Source: Acanthococcus lagerstroemiae (lineage: Eukaryota > Arthropoda > Insecta > Hemiptera > Eriococcidae). From it: 64,000 nucleotides of DNA. The translations under genes and the position numbers were made by a program. The stretch is taken from assembly GCA_031841125.1 (NCBI GenBank), contig CM063114.1, forward strand, positions 36,291,574 to 36,355,573, written 5' to 3'. Within the stretch, counting starts at the first letter, position 1. The number at the start of each line of letters is the position of its first letter. The notes beneath the pieces were generated by a model. That model was not told the origin of the DNA, searched no databases, and saw only the letters and a list, made by a program, of their open reading frames with translations. Positions 1 to 64,000 of this stretch are shown here, in pieces.

Positions 1-1140
1 TTTTCTTATAACGCAAATTTGTGAAAGTTTGAGAACGTGCTTTTGATTTTTCCGCACAGATCGTTTTCTTTTTATCACTAAATCGCAGTTATCTAAAAAA
101 ATATTTACTTTAGGACCAAAATGCGAATAGCATAAATTTTTCCGCATTAAATTTTCTATAAAAAGGTACTATACAACTTTCTTCTAGAATGCATATTTAC
201 CGAGATGAATGCAAATATTTGTGGAAGTTTAGAAGGAACGTGGCCTTTGTTATTTTTTCTTTCATAACCGATATTTACTAGCTGCATCGCAGTTATCTTT
301 AAAAAAATATTAACTTTAGGACAAAATTCAAATAACATAAAATGTTTCTCGTTAAATTTTCTACAAAAAAGGTCTCATACAACTTTTCTCTAAAACACAT
401 AGTTACTGAGATAAACGCAAAAATTTGTGAATGTTTCGACTAATATGACTTTTGTGATTTTTTCTTTTATAATAGATCTTTACTAATAAATCGCAGTTAT
501 CGAAAAAATATTTACTTCAGGAATAAAATGCAAATAACGTAAAATGTTCCTCGTCAAATTTTGTATCAAAAGGTCCTATACATATTTTCTCTAGAATACA
601 TATTTGCTAAGATGAATGAAAAAAATTGAAAAGTTTTGAGGAACGTGACTTCTATCATTTTTTCTTTCATAATCGATTTTCACTAGCTGTATCGCAGTTA
701 TCTTTAAAAAATATTCACTTTAGGACCAAACTGCAAATAGCATAAATTGTTCCATGTTAAATTTTCAATAAAAAGGTTCTATACAACTTTTCTCTAGAAT
801 GCATATTTACTGAGATGAACGCAAATAGAAAGTTTCGAGGAACGTCGCTTTCGTTATTTTTTCTCTCCTAACCAATCTTTACCAGCTAAATCACAGTTAT
901 CTAAGAAAAATATTCACTTTAGGACTAAAATGCAAATAACATCAATAATAATCCTCGTGAAAAGTTCTATAAAAAGGTCCTATACAACTTTCCTCTAAAA
1001 CGCATACTTACTGACACAAACGCAAAAATTTGAGTTTCAAGGAACGTTTTCATTATTTCTTCTTTCATAACTAATCTTACAGCTAATGCTAAATAAGTGT
1101 TTATCTAAAAATGATTTCACTTTAGGACTATTAAGTGCAA
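1..1140 (+). repeat. Tandem satellite, ~200-bp unit (about 5-6 decayed copies)
   Basis: The motif ATCGCAGTTATCT recurs at about 85, 287, 491, 689 and 887, followed each time by an A-rich run and TTTAGGAC.AAA.TGCAAATA, then AAAGGTCCTATACAACTTT and a TTTACTGAGAT.AACGCAAA stretch. Period about 200 bp; the copies differ by scattered substitutions and small indels. The array is cut by the window edge on the left and fades out after about 1140. No coding sense is visible; small open frames inside are AT-rich chance frames. Confidence 0.9.
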
Positions 1141-1954
1141 TAAAAATTCCTGTTACAGATTCTTTTAAAAAAGGTCCTTCAATCAAGCACTTCCTCTAGA
1201 GCCATATTTCCTGAAATCAACCCAAAATTTTTGGGAAAGTATTTGATAGACCTCGATTTTAGTGTATAAACAAGTCAACAATTTGATAATAACAAGCTTT
1301 AAGAACATCAATCTTTCTTCAAGTCTTTCTATGGAATTCTTTTCTATTGTGTAACATCATCTCATCACATACTAAGTCTTCAGCGGAATCTTAGAATGCT
1401 AGAGACTCAATAAAAACAGTCTGTTAACCCGCCTAGATCACAAAGGTAGGTTTCCTTCAATCGTAGAACTTGTAATTAGATATGCTCATGGATACCTAGT
1501 TAACATTTCTATTTTAAGCTCTTCCCCAAATTTTCTATCACCAGAGTCAGACCAACAGTCCTATCTTTTGCAAGTACAAACTCTTAACAATCGCAAACCC
1601 TTCTGCATGTGTCCATCTTCACTCCTTGAACGATGAGATGAAGAAAAAACATGTGCAGCAGTAGTTACATTGCTCGCGCAAGTAAGAAAACATAAGTACT
1701 TGAAAAGTGTCAGTTTTCGCTATAGATACTATAATAAACACAACCTAATGTGGGGAGGGGGCAAACTGGGGCGCTTACCCCAGTAGGCAGAGACTAAGGT
1801 TATATTGTAGTGTGCATTCCCCGACATTAATAGATATTTCTGCCGTAAAATAATTTTAAAAAACTTCGAAGATTCCACGCATTTTTACGATTAACTCGAT
1901 AAATATGTTTTCTAACAAAAAGTTGAATAGGAAGAAAATTTAACAAGATATATT
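1141..1954. other. Spacer between inverted satellite arrays; no gene seen
   Basis: AT-rich sequence without a convincing open frame, splice pattern or RNA gene. It contains a G-run (GGGGAGGGGGC near 1755). I see no feature I can name. Confidence 0.6.
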
Positions 1955-2400
1955 TTATGTTATTTGCATTTTGGTTCTAAAGTGAATATTTTTTTTAGAT
2001 AACTGCGATTTCGCTAATAAAGATCGGTTATGAAAGAAAAAATAACAAAAGCCAGGTTCCTCGCAGCTTTCACACATTTCTATTATCTCGGTAAATATGC
2101 GTTCTAGAGAAAAGTTGTATAGGATCTTTTTTATAGAAAATTCAGCAAATAACATTTCATGTTATTTGCATTTTGGTCCTAAAGTGAATATTTTCAAAGA
2201 TAACTGCGATTTAGCTGGTAGAGATTGCTATGAAAGAAAAAATAAAAGCGACGTTCCTCGAAACTTTCACAAATTTTTGAGTTTATCTCAGTAAATATGC
2301 GTTCTACAAAAAAGTTGTATAAGACATTTTAATAGAAAATTTAACGAGGAACATTTTATGTTATTTGCGTTTTGGCCTTAAAGTGGATTTTCACCGACTT
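1955..2400 (-). repeat. Same ~200-bp satellite in inverted orientation
   Basis: The reverse complement of the first array: AGATAACTGCGATTT at about 2000 and 2205, with TTTTGGTCCTAAAGTGAATA before it and TATGAAAGAAAAAATAA after. About two and a quarter copies. Together with 1-1140 it makes an inverted pair with an ~800-bp unrelated spacer. A further fragment of the unit (AGATAATAGCGATTTAGC) is at about 3342-3420. Confidence 0.88.
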
Positions 2401-2539
2401 TTCGGAGAAAAGGGAGGTATTACACTCGTCACAGTTGTCAAGATGGGGGCGGGGGCAATGTTCTTTTTTTACGTTTCAGAGTGTTTAGAACACGACTGTA
2501 ATAGTGGCTGAATTTCAGGTTTCCTTATATATATATTGT

Positions 2540-2825
2540 AAGCACTTAATTTTGTGTAGAAAATCTCAAAAACTATTGATCATTTGATTCCAAATTTTGA
2601 TATATTATTGAGAAGTACTCGAATTGTTAAATAAGCGTTTTGAAGGCAATCGGTCGAGCCGTTCGGAGTTTTCTCTTTAAGGACAAAATTTGTGGCACGA
2701 AAATATCAGGAACTATGAATCAATTGATTCCAAATTTGGTAATTATAGAGAAGTACTTCGAAGTTGTATTGGTAAAGTTTGATGACAATTGGTCGAGTCG
2801 TTCACGAGTTTCCTCAATTTAAGGT
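2540..2825 (+). repeat. Two-copy direct repeat, ~145 bp
   Basis: Two adjacent similar units: each has AACTAT.GATCA.TTGATTCC, then GAGAAGTACT, then CAAT.GGTCGAG.CGTTC and ends in TTTAAGG. The second copy starts near 2685. Both are diverged. A short frame in this region is not coding-like. Confidence 0.75.
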
Positions 2826-3165
2826 CAGCATAAAAAGCACGAGGCGACTTACGTACTCGATATTTTTTTGGAATTTAATTGATACGAAATCTAATTTTGA
2901 CAGCCGCGTAGTTCTGTTGTATTATACAAATGTTTCGGTCTTACACGTTTCCGCCTTGAATGTATCGATTTCAAATTTATACGAACTCTAATTTTGATAG
3001 CCGGGTAGTTTTATATTTTTATAATACTATTCCCTGTCGAGAGTTGCGTTTTTTAAAACGTGAATGGCCTTAAACATTTCAGCCGAATACCACTAGTCCT
3101 TGTCGACATTTGCGTTTTTTAAAACGTCTACGACTTAAAACGTGCTGACAGTGTCTCGATTTCGC

Positions 3166-3342
3166 GAGGAACGAGCGAAGCGAGTTCCGAGTGCTTTTCG
3201 GCCGAAGGCCGAAAAGTCGGTACTGCTTTCGCTTTAGCGAAAGCAGTTTTTTTTTTAAACGTCAATGGCCTTAATCATTTCGGCCCAATAATCTGAACCA
3301 CTGCGGGAACGAGGAACGAGCGAAGCGAAAGCAGTTTTTTTT
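3166..3342. repeat. Palindrome cluster with GCGAAGCGA motifs
   Basis: CTTTTCGGCCGAAGGCCGAAAAG-type and CTGCTTTCGCTTTAGCGAAAGCAG-type palindromes lie back to back near 3195-3250, each able to form a GC-rich hairpin, and part of the block (GAACGAGCGAAGCGAAAGCAG-like, followed by a T-run) recurs at about 3308-3342. Both are followed by runs of T. No known element is recognised. Confidence 0.7.
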
Positions 3343-4614
3343 TTAGATAATAGCGATTTAGCTATTAAAGATCGATTATTATGCATTTTAGTCCTGAAGT
3401 TGATATGTTCCGAGATACTCGCGGTTCAGTATTACACATAACTTCAAGGTTAAGGCGCCATGGGCCAATGACCTCTGATTGAACTCAAATTTTCTATGGA
3501 GAGTTACTATGTCCATTGGAACAAGTTTCAGCGCGCACTCAATCGACTGGCGAAAACTTGTAAAATAAGGGACACCCTAATGGAAAATAACAAGTCGGCC
3601 AAACTATCTTCCAGCTGATATCTGAAAGAGGGGAGAAGAAAGGGGAAACAAAAACCAGATAGAGTGATGAACTGGATAACTTGCTCAAAAACAAATTACA
3701 CCACAGAGTGGCACGGGACAGAAGGGAATGGGAACGTCTAAGAGAGGCCTTTGCCCAACAGAGAGCAACTTGGCCTGCCGTTACGTAGGTTAGGAATTAT
3801 TTTAAAGGAAATAGCTTTAGAAAAAAAGAAGAGAAAAAGTGTTCTTGATTTGAATAAAGGCCTATTTGAATTGTGTTCGAGTTCATTAAACCTTACATGT
3901 CTGAAAACTTAGTTCAAGTATTCGGAAATGGAAGTTTGCATCCACGAACTGAAGTTAATCTACGGATGATTGGTTTTTAAAAGGAGTTCCCCCCCTGTTT
4001 TAATTGACTGTTATTCGAAATTATTCAGAATAACTGTCTTCAACTGACCTCAGTAGCGTAACCAGTCTTGGTATGAAGGGGGTGGGGAGGGGGTCGTTTC
4101 ACTTTTACAACATTACAGGTGTAATACTTACTATTACCAGAATACATTTTCGGCTGCCAAGGGGGGGGGGTCGGACACTCCCCCAAGGCTACGCCCCTGA
4201 CCTCCTTCAAACAGCTGACTTTAACTGACTTAGTAGACCTGTTAGACACACTGATCACAAACAATCCGAGTTTTCCTCGCTTTATTGTCCTGATCACATT
4301 TCCTTCGAAAATCTACAGCTACATCACTGCTCGAACTAGAACACGTCATTAGCAATCATCCCCTCAGTTGCAATAAGAGAGCTGCGTTTCTACGGATATA
4401 AAATTACAAAGCGTACAGTTAGGCGAACCATCGATTTTGGTCAAGCTGAACCAACCCAACCATGTTAGATACAAAATTACGTAACTGTTCACCAGTTAAC
4501 TTGTGTAACAACACGAGTCGTCATTTTACCACGTGATATATTCAGTAATCATTAATATATTTACACGATTATTGAAGAAACCTCAAACCACGTAATTAGA
4601 GTCGCGTATTAAAT
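3343..4614. other. Downstream flank, no gene seen; one CAG-GCGTA-type element end
   Basis: Intergenic-looking sequence. At about 4051-4200 a block starts CAGTAGCGTAACCAG and ends GGCTACGCCCCTGA with long G-runs inside; ends of this kind (GGCGTAGCC/GGCGTAACC) are common on arthropod transposon remnants, and 62085-62130 has a similar sequence. No open frame of quality. Confidence 0.45.
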
Positions 4615-4905
4615 GCGTATTGGGACTGCAAGCGCGAAAGAGTCGCCTTCTACAATTTTAGGCACGTGAAAAAAAGGAACTACTGAAACCCTACACATTT
4701 TAGAAACATTTACCAGATTGAAATAAAAATGGTCTCAATAGAAAGGAAATTTTATGTACTACAAATTTTGTTCTATTCATTTTTTCAATAAGCGCTTTCG
4801 TTTTTATAATATTTTGAGATTTCTTCATACGCCTGTAAATGATTTAATTCCCCTTGATCCGGGTTTCAAGGTAAACGAGAACAGCGCGCCACCGCTTCCA
4901 GCAGC
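4615..4905 (+). repeat. Dispersed repeat, copy 1 of 2 (~290 bp)
   Basis: Closely matches 12536-12806 in the same orientation: TATTGGGACTG, GCGCGAAAGAGTCGCC, GGAACTACTGAAACCCTACA, ATTTTATGTACTA, GTTTTTATAATATTTTGAGA and ACAGCGCGCCACCGCTT occur in both in order. A short piece (ACAACAGCGCGCCAC) also occurs near 27930. Unclassified interspersed repeat. Confidence 0.85.
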
Positions 4906-5107
4906 CCCAATAGTTATCCACGCGAATATTATGAACATTCGGCCCACCGCTTCGGGTTAATGGGATTAAAATTCGAACCGAAAATACGGGTAGGCGGTTT
5001 ACAAACCTGCTTTCAACTACAGTTTCATAAAACGCTTTTACTCAACGGGACCACATATCCTGACCACCTGTCGAATAAGGAATCACAGGTCGTTACGAAC
5101 TAGCAAT

Positions 5108-5274
5108 CCTAGAGAACCTCTATAAACACAAGTACGGCAATACGCCATTTTGGATCCCACCGTGCCCGTGGATGCCGAATCCGACTATGCGGAGCGTACC
5201 GCGTAGGCCATTCGGCATCGACGGGCGCGGTTGGATCCAATATGGCGTATGCACATACTCGTTTATAGGTTCTT
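5108..5274. mobile_element. Foldback (MITE-like) element in the myosin 3' flank
   Basis: A ~167-bp inverted repeat. The arms pair AATACGCCATTTTGGATCC with GGATCCAATATGGCGTAT, and GATGCCGAAT with ATTCGGCATC. It is bounded by TAGCAAT on both sides (5101-5107 and 5275-5281), a 7-bp target-site duplication. It begins 73 bp after the myosin stop codon and so probably lies in the 3' UTR. A second, diverged copy is at 26385-26541. No coding capacity. Confidence 0.85.
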
Positions 5275-5346
5275 TAGCAATATGAGCGCGAGATAACGAA
5301 TCAACCGGATCACTCGTAAATGGAACTGAAATATCAATTGTGACGA

Positions 5347-58460
<53,114 letters not shown>

Positions 58461-58775
58461 CTGTGGGCAAAAGAAAATATTTCATTAGAAATAACGTAAT
58501 AATCGAAGAAACATAACAAGCAATATTAGCATTAACGAAAAATCGTTTTCACAATCCTCTAGTCTAAACACAGAGGATCAATCACATGCAGCCTCAATAG
58601 CAGCAATGACACATCCTATAGCAGGTAAGCCAGCCAATTTTCAAGGGGCTCTCGCATAAACAAAAAGTAAAAATGGACGATCTGAAGACTGAGTCAACCA
58701 ACATTTGAAACTAAATTGGAAGTAAACACTCTTTCGTTCATTTTAATTAAAATTTGCGCCGACTGAGATCCCCTA

Positions 58776-59213
58776 CAGGGTATCTAACAAAATCTCGAAA
58801 CCAAAAAGCAGGACTTTTGCAGGACCTTCAATAGGAATTTCTTTAAATAATAACGTACGCCCCCCCCCCGAATAATTTGTCAGTCGGCAAATTTTGAAAC
58901 TGTTCATTTGAAATTTTCATTTTTCATGAATGTTTATTTGTTTATTTCTCTTTTCACAAACCTGTTGCAAGAATAAGTTACAAAATAACAAAACAGAAGT
59001 AATTATTCATGTGTTTTTTTTTTCAATAACTGTTTATTTATAGGCGTTCAAATTCAATGTTTAATTTTCGCTTGAGTAAATAGGGCTTCAAATTTGAAAG
59101 AAAGTAGGACCTTCAACTTAAAAGCAGAACTTTTGCAGGACTTCTGTACCTTAAAGCAAAAAGCAGTACTTCTCAGGACCAGCAGGACTATAGAAGGGTC
59201 GTTAGACACCCTG
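58776..59213. mobile_element. CAGGGTGTCTA-ended element, copy 2 (438 bp)
   Basis: Starts CAGGGTATCTAACAAAATC and ends GGGTCGTTAGACACCCTG, an imperfect terminal inverted repeat. Subterminal AGCAGGACTTTTGCAGGAC words recur near both ends. No clear target duplication was found. Non-coding. Confidence 0.75.
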
Positions 59214-61821
59214 CCATACAACTGACCCGCCGTAGGCAATCGAATCAGCGAACAATTCCGGAAAATTATTGATAAGCTGTTTGTTGGCTTTAGATAGTTC
59301 TGAGGGCTTACCGAACAATAAACTGAATGTTGTTACTTATCACCCAAGCATTACTTTACTAATGGTGGAAAAATAGACCTTAACATGATATTCAATTAAC
59401 ATCTCTTTCCCCCAGAAAATACGTCGAGTAAAACACCAAGGCTTCCTCAGATGGACAGGACAGGGATGAAAGAAAAGCAGAAAATTAAATTCCAGAATTT
59501 TAGCTATCACGGACACAACCCAAACGACCGCCACTTAAAAGCTGAAGCCAACAGTTTTCCGGCTTTTCCAGCTTTCATATATTTTAACATTCGAGGTAAA
59601 AGCCACTGAAAGTATCCTTGAAAAAGTACCTAAAACTATGTTTTCATTAGTTTAAATTTCAGGACATCTCAAAATAGTTTGTAGTCACAAAATTTAGAGG
59701 AAAGCAAGTCAAAAGTCAGAGGTCAAAGGTCAAACAACAGTCTCGGAGTTTCTTACTGCAAAGGCTGAAAAACAAAGGATCAACAGCTGGAAGCCAGGAA
59801 ACACTAACTAAAAGCTGAAAGATGAAAACAAAGGTTTTTTGAATTGGCTTTCCACTCCTGCAATAGGATACAGATTACATCGATAAATCGATACAACAGA
59901 CATTTTTAAGTACTGATGAATTGAATAGTCGGCGGGGAAAAGGACCTGTGATATTTGTAATCTTGCAAGAGCGAAAAAGCCAAATTCGACAGCAACTACG
60001 TATCCTCGCATCATTTTTCTCATGCTATAGAGCAGTTTACAGATCATGCAAGTTCCTAAAAAGTTCACCAATTGATTGGGAAGATCAGTACACTTTTTTA
60101 AATCAAAAACGCACTTTGCTACAACTGACACATACGTTCTTTTTTCGGCCAATTATCAAATTGTTTTTTGGCTTCCAACAAACACGACATAAGAAAAGCG
60201 ATAATTTCTACACAAATTGTTGACAGAGAATTGAAATAATGTCATCAGATAAATTTGCTGTCATGCAAAATAAGCAGAAACCCTCTTATGGCCCATCTTG
60301 TGTTGCTAGTTTCAGTCTGTCTGTCTGCCTGCCTACGACCCATCTTCCGGTCTAGTTAGCAGGACAGCTAAAATTCATTTTCTCTTACTTTTTGTCCATC
60401 TGTCTATCAGTCTATTGGAATTGACTGACTGACTCTCTACCCGACTGGATCTTAAGGAAACAAATCTGTCCTTCCAAAATTTGGATCTCAGGTAGGCACC
60501 GTTTTCTCTGAAGGAGGAGGTGGTGGGACAAGGTATCTCTCGGACCAGCAGACAAACTGACTGGTCAGCTGGTTATCTAATGCCTGACTAAGCGAACTAC
60601 TGGCTGATCACAACAGCATCATCACAAAAAATCAGCCAATACACGATTCTATAATATGATGCTAATACATACCAATACACGATTCGGTTTCGAGAGCGAG
60701 AGAGAGAGAAAGAGAGAGAGAGGGGGGGGGGCTGGTTACAGGATTTCATTAGTGAACCAACCTTTTCAATTGCACGGCCGATACAATAGTGAGGGACGAA
60801 AACTTCTGGTATTTTGACAGACTAAGAAGACTACTTTACTGATATGAGGCAAAACACGATTGTTTGTCAGAGGGAGAGGGGAGGGAGCTGCTTCTTTGAT
60901 GAGTTATCATTGATGAAAACTTTTCAGCTGTGCAGCTTATATGTAGGCGAGAAGAAAAGACTTGGGTATTTTGATCAGTGACGTCGGAACTGAGGAAGGG
61001 GTACTGGGGTATATTGTACCCTCAAAAATGGGAGAAGACAGAGTATCATTCGTAAACCCGTTCCAAGAAAAACCAATTGTAAATTATCTAACAAGTTGAT
61101 AAAAAGGCGCATTGAGAGTTTCACAAACTAAATTTTGGAGTTTTCAGGAGCTTTCACGATTTTTTTGCTGGTTACCTCCATCGGTACTAATTTAGACAGG
61201 CTAGGGAAGACTACCGATTCAGTCTTCTTAATCCTTCATTTTTTCCAGTTGTCATAGTTTTTTCTAAATTTCTGTTTTGTTTGTCTGTTTGGTCTTTATC
61301 GTTTTTTCAGCATTTATAGTATTTTTGCCTTCCCACATTTTACTATCTTCTCTGTACTTACTTTTATAGTCTTTCTAGTCTTTCAAAACTTCTTAGATCA
61401 GTGGTTCCCAATAGGTGGTCCGCGAAGGATGACATAGGAGCCCGCGAGCTGATCCGAAAATGTTTCGTTCGTCAGAAATTTGACAGTTTTAGTAAATTTG
61501 AAGTATATTTAAATGCATTATATACATACGGGGTCCTTGAAAGTTTTTTGCTGAGAACCCCTGTCTTAGATCACTTCTTTTTCCGGGCTTCTTTAGTCTT
61601 CATTCTCCATTTTCCCCTTTCTTTTTCAATAAGTATTTCTGTCAACTTTTTCGAGTCTTTTTAGTCTTTTCTACAGGTATTTTTGCCTTTTGATTAATAA
61701 GTCATCTGAATTATTTTCTAGTTCTTTTTTCTCTTCTTTAGTCTACTGTATTTCATCAATCATTTTCGGTATTTTGTACATCACTTTTTAGTTTCTCCAC
61801 AAGTAGATGCAAGAAGATCAG
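59214..61821. other. Upstream intron sequence with microsatellite; no myosin exon found
   Basis: Scanned on the minus strand for the exon preceding the P-loop (expected to hold motifs such as H-x-x-P-P-H-V/I-Y/F-A). None seen. A GAGA microsatellite with a G-run lies at about 60690-60733, CTGTCTGCCTG repeats at 60310-60440. Nothing else recognised. Confidence 0.5.
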
Positions 61822-62370
61822 CAGGGTGTCTACTAGAACTGGTGAGTAAAAAAATATGACCAGTAAAGTAGCCAGGATTTTTCCAAGGGGGGGGGGGGAG
61901 GTAAGATTTTCAAGGGAGAAAAAGTCAAAAATTGATGTATTTTTTTAAATTCGCCGATATTAGAAAACAATTTTATAAAAATGAAGGTAAAATTACTGCT
62001 CGCGCAAAAATTTTTCGAAAAAACTGGTTTTAAAAGCGAAAATTTTTTCATTTTTGCATATTTTACATTCAATTTCAGGTGCCTTGTAGGGGCATTAGCC
62101 CCCTTCGCTGCCCCTTGGTTACGCCACTGAAGATGACTTTAGATAACCGTATCCAATTTTTCAGTTGCCTACTTTATCACTCCTATTCTTTATTTTTATT
62201 TCATTTATACTTGCTGACTACTTATTAGCCGATGTCTATACAATACATAAACTTATGTTATTTTGGCAGGTTTTTTTTCTTTCTTTTTTTTTTTCTAGCT
62301 ATTTAATTTTAAATGACCTACAGTGGAAAAAGAAGACTTCGAATGACTTAGATGACCGGTAGACACCCTG
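61822..62370. mobile_element. CAGGGTGTCTA-ended element, copy 3 (549 bp) with a nested end
   Basis: Starts CAGGGTGTCTACTAGAACTG and ends GATGACCGGTAGACACCCTG, a clear terminal inverted repeat. Inside, 61890-62130 (G-run, then CCCCTTGGTTACGCCACTGA) looks like a separate GGCGTAACC-type element remnant inserted in it. Confidence 0.82.
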
Positions 62371-62374
62371 ATCC

Positions 62375-62670
62375 AAGAATGGAAAAGATCATGCGACCTT
62401 TGCATCAATAAGATCAAAGGTCATGAAATTTAAAAAATCATGATCCGAGATCACAAAAATCATCAGATTTGTAATCTAAATGATCGGGGTTTTTTCTGAC
62501 GGTTAAAATAATCTAGAATCGAAACGATTACAAGATCATGATCCCTTACGTGATCTGAGATTTTCATCTTCAAAATAACCTTTTGATCTCAATCCGTGAT
62601 TTTTTCAATTCATTAAATAATCTGCACATTATGATATTAGATCACTGGATTCATGATCTTGCCCAAATTA
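62375..62670. repeat. GATCATGATC-rich short-word repeat
   Basis: AAGATCATG, ATCATGATC, GAGATCA and AAAATCAT words recur about every 15-25 bp over ~300 bp with no fixed period. Likely a decayed simple or short tandem repeat. Self-complementary words could form many small hairpins. Confidence 0.55.
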
Positions 62671-64000
62671 TCAAGAAAAAAACATCTTGAAATGCTAGAT
62701 AACAAAATGTATGCAGATCTAAGTTCTGATTTGCGTTGAGACATATGGGTATTTTCATTCTAAAAATTGAGTGGCAAATGAAGAAAAAATAAACCTATCT
62801 TCAGACTAATCAGAGCTCAGGACGGAAACGGCGCAAAAAATCCCAATCTCATCAAAATTATGCACATGATCCAGATAAGAAAATATATTATAAAAAATAA
62901 AATAAGTAAAAGGAATCACTCGGGAATTACATGACCAGGAATCGGAATTTACGAGGAAGAAATGATTCAGCAGTGAATGATTCAATCGCGGGGAGAAGAA
63001 AACAGATTCTGAACCACAGCTGTAAATACTTAGTCCTTCAATATTTTGGGAGAATACTATGCTCGTGAACTAGTGGATGCTATTAAATATTTTGCATTCG
63101 TGTCACAAGATTAACCAAAAATGTTGAAATGCGTCCTCGCAAATTCAAAAAATATTTTTCTTTTTCTTCAAAGGAAAAATGCAACCAAATTATGTTTTAT
63201 GTCAGTGTATGCGAAAATACGAGTATGCCCTTCAGATTAAGTAGGTTCACTCAGAATTTTGGATAACTCATATTATTCTCAACTGATCCTAAATTGAAGT
63301 CCAGCTAATGGCGCTACAATTAATTTTGTTGCCGAGTTCACACCCAAGTCCCAAGAATCTGAGAAAAAACTATTTCTTACTGCAGAAATTTTACATTAAG
63401 AATTCAAAATTTTCTCTCACATCATATACCTTTTTCCCGGCACTAAGGCTTAACATGTTCGACTTCCCCTCTAAAAAATTTCTATCATGTCGAACATAAT
63501 GTACCTAAAAACAGTAAGCCACACTGTTCCAGAAATTCAACTGCAAATTCGCATCAAGTACAGTACGAATGATTTGATTCAACAGAGGATTATAATGTTC
63601 TGACTTTTTCCAACCCTGCGATTCTCGGAAATCATCAAATTTATTTTCCACATATGTGATCCGAACTGAAAAAAACTGCCTTAGGGTGAAAATGATAAAA
63701 ATGAGTTATCACATGATTCTTATAGAAAATTTCACGCTGAATCGATTGGTGTTCTAGGTGACAGAGGAACGTTCATAGAACACAAAAATCCAAAAATCGA
63801 TAATGTTCACTATGTTTTCGAAAAACGGCTACTGTAAAATTGTCTATTCCACCCTAAAGCTGAATTTCTTATTTCGGGTCACATTATAATACACAGCTAA
63901 GCGTCTCTCAACTTTACAGGGCTGCTCACAACTTCGACGGCACATTTTGGGCAGCACTAAATATTTGTTATTCCCTAAAACCGCTGTTCCCGAACAGAAA
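62671..64000. other. Upstream intron or flank, no feature seen
   Basis: AT-rich sequence to the window end. No N-terminal myosin exon, other gene or repeat recognised. Confidence 0.5.

Noticed and set aside
4278..4283. AATAAA on the minus strand as the myosin poly(A) signal
   Set aside because: It is over 1 kb past the stop with no supporting downstream element and ATTAAA-like words occur earlier; I could not choose one.
59214..64000. N-terminal myosin exons in the last 5 kb
   Set aside because: I looked on the minus strand for the segment before the P-loop and found no match; they are more likely beyond the window.

Overview
The window is eukaryotic, animal and almost certainly arthropod genomic DNA: one intron-rich gene on the minus strand, buried in AT-rich, repeat-laden sequence. 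The gene is non-muscle myosin II heavy chain (the zipper/MYH9-10 type). I assembled 24 coding exons or exon pieces by reading each splice site; exon lengths and phases agree at every junction except the one break described below. The insect-like protein, long introns, degenerate non-LTR retrotransposons and many small foldback elements suggest an insect (perhaps a hemipteran), but the species cannot be fixed from sequence alone.

Layout. 1-5.3 kb: downstream flank with an inverted pair of ~200-bp satellite arrays, palindromes and, 73 bp past the stop codon, a foldback element. 5.35-5.94 kb: the last three exons (end of the rod and the non-helical tail). 5.94-10.6 kb: the place where about 450-480 rod residues should be encoded; instead there is intron-like DNA and a decayed ~290-bp satellite that runs straight into the broken end of a rod exon at about 10636. 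10.6-19.9 kb: a dense block of 18 exons (10.6-11.0 and 14.6-19.9 kb) encoding most of the motor, the neck with its two IQ motifs, and the proximal rod, interrupted by a 3.6-kb intron holding a dead non-LTR retrotransposon. 22.4, 29.4 and 58.4 kb: three isolated motor exons (switch I half and following strand; the preceding piece; the P-loop). The N-terminal exons lie beyond 64 kb.

The main surprise is the state of the myosin gene. The relay-helix exon is reduced to 18 nt: its acceptor and first three codons (L-N-S) and its last three codons and donor (I-D-K) are present, but about 51 codons between them are gone, in frame. Together with the rod gap this means the locus as given cannot encode a normal myosin II. 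It is an assembly collapse, a null or structurally variant allele, or a decaying copy; the sequence alone does not say which, although the other exons are clean and free of stops.

The 28.9-kb intron between the P-loop exon and the next exon, and the other introns, hold many repeats: a 465-bp tRNA-headed SINE with a perfect 13-bp target duplication; a 1.26-kb hAT-like element in a minisatellite; at least six foldback (MITE-like) families; a family ending in CAGGGTGTCTA; three large tandem arrays; and fragments of at least four non-LTR retrotransposons. A few stretches look coding but unfamiliar: a plus-strand cluster at 39.7-40.7 kb, a possible first exon of a secreted His-rich protein at 44.37 kb with TATA-like and initiator motifs, and minus-strand pieces at 50.7 and 54.8-55.4 kb. 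These are candidates only.
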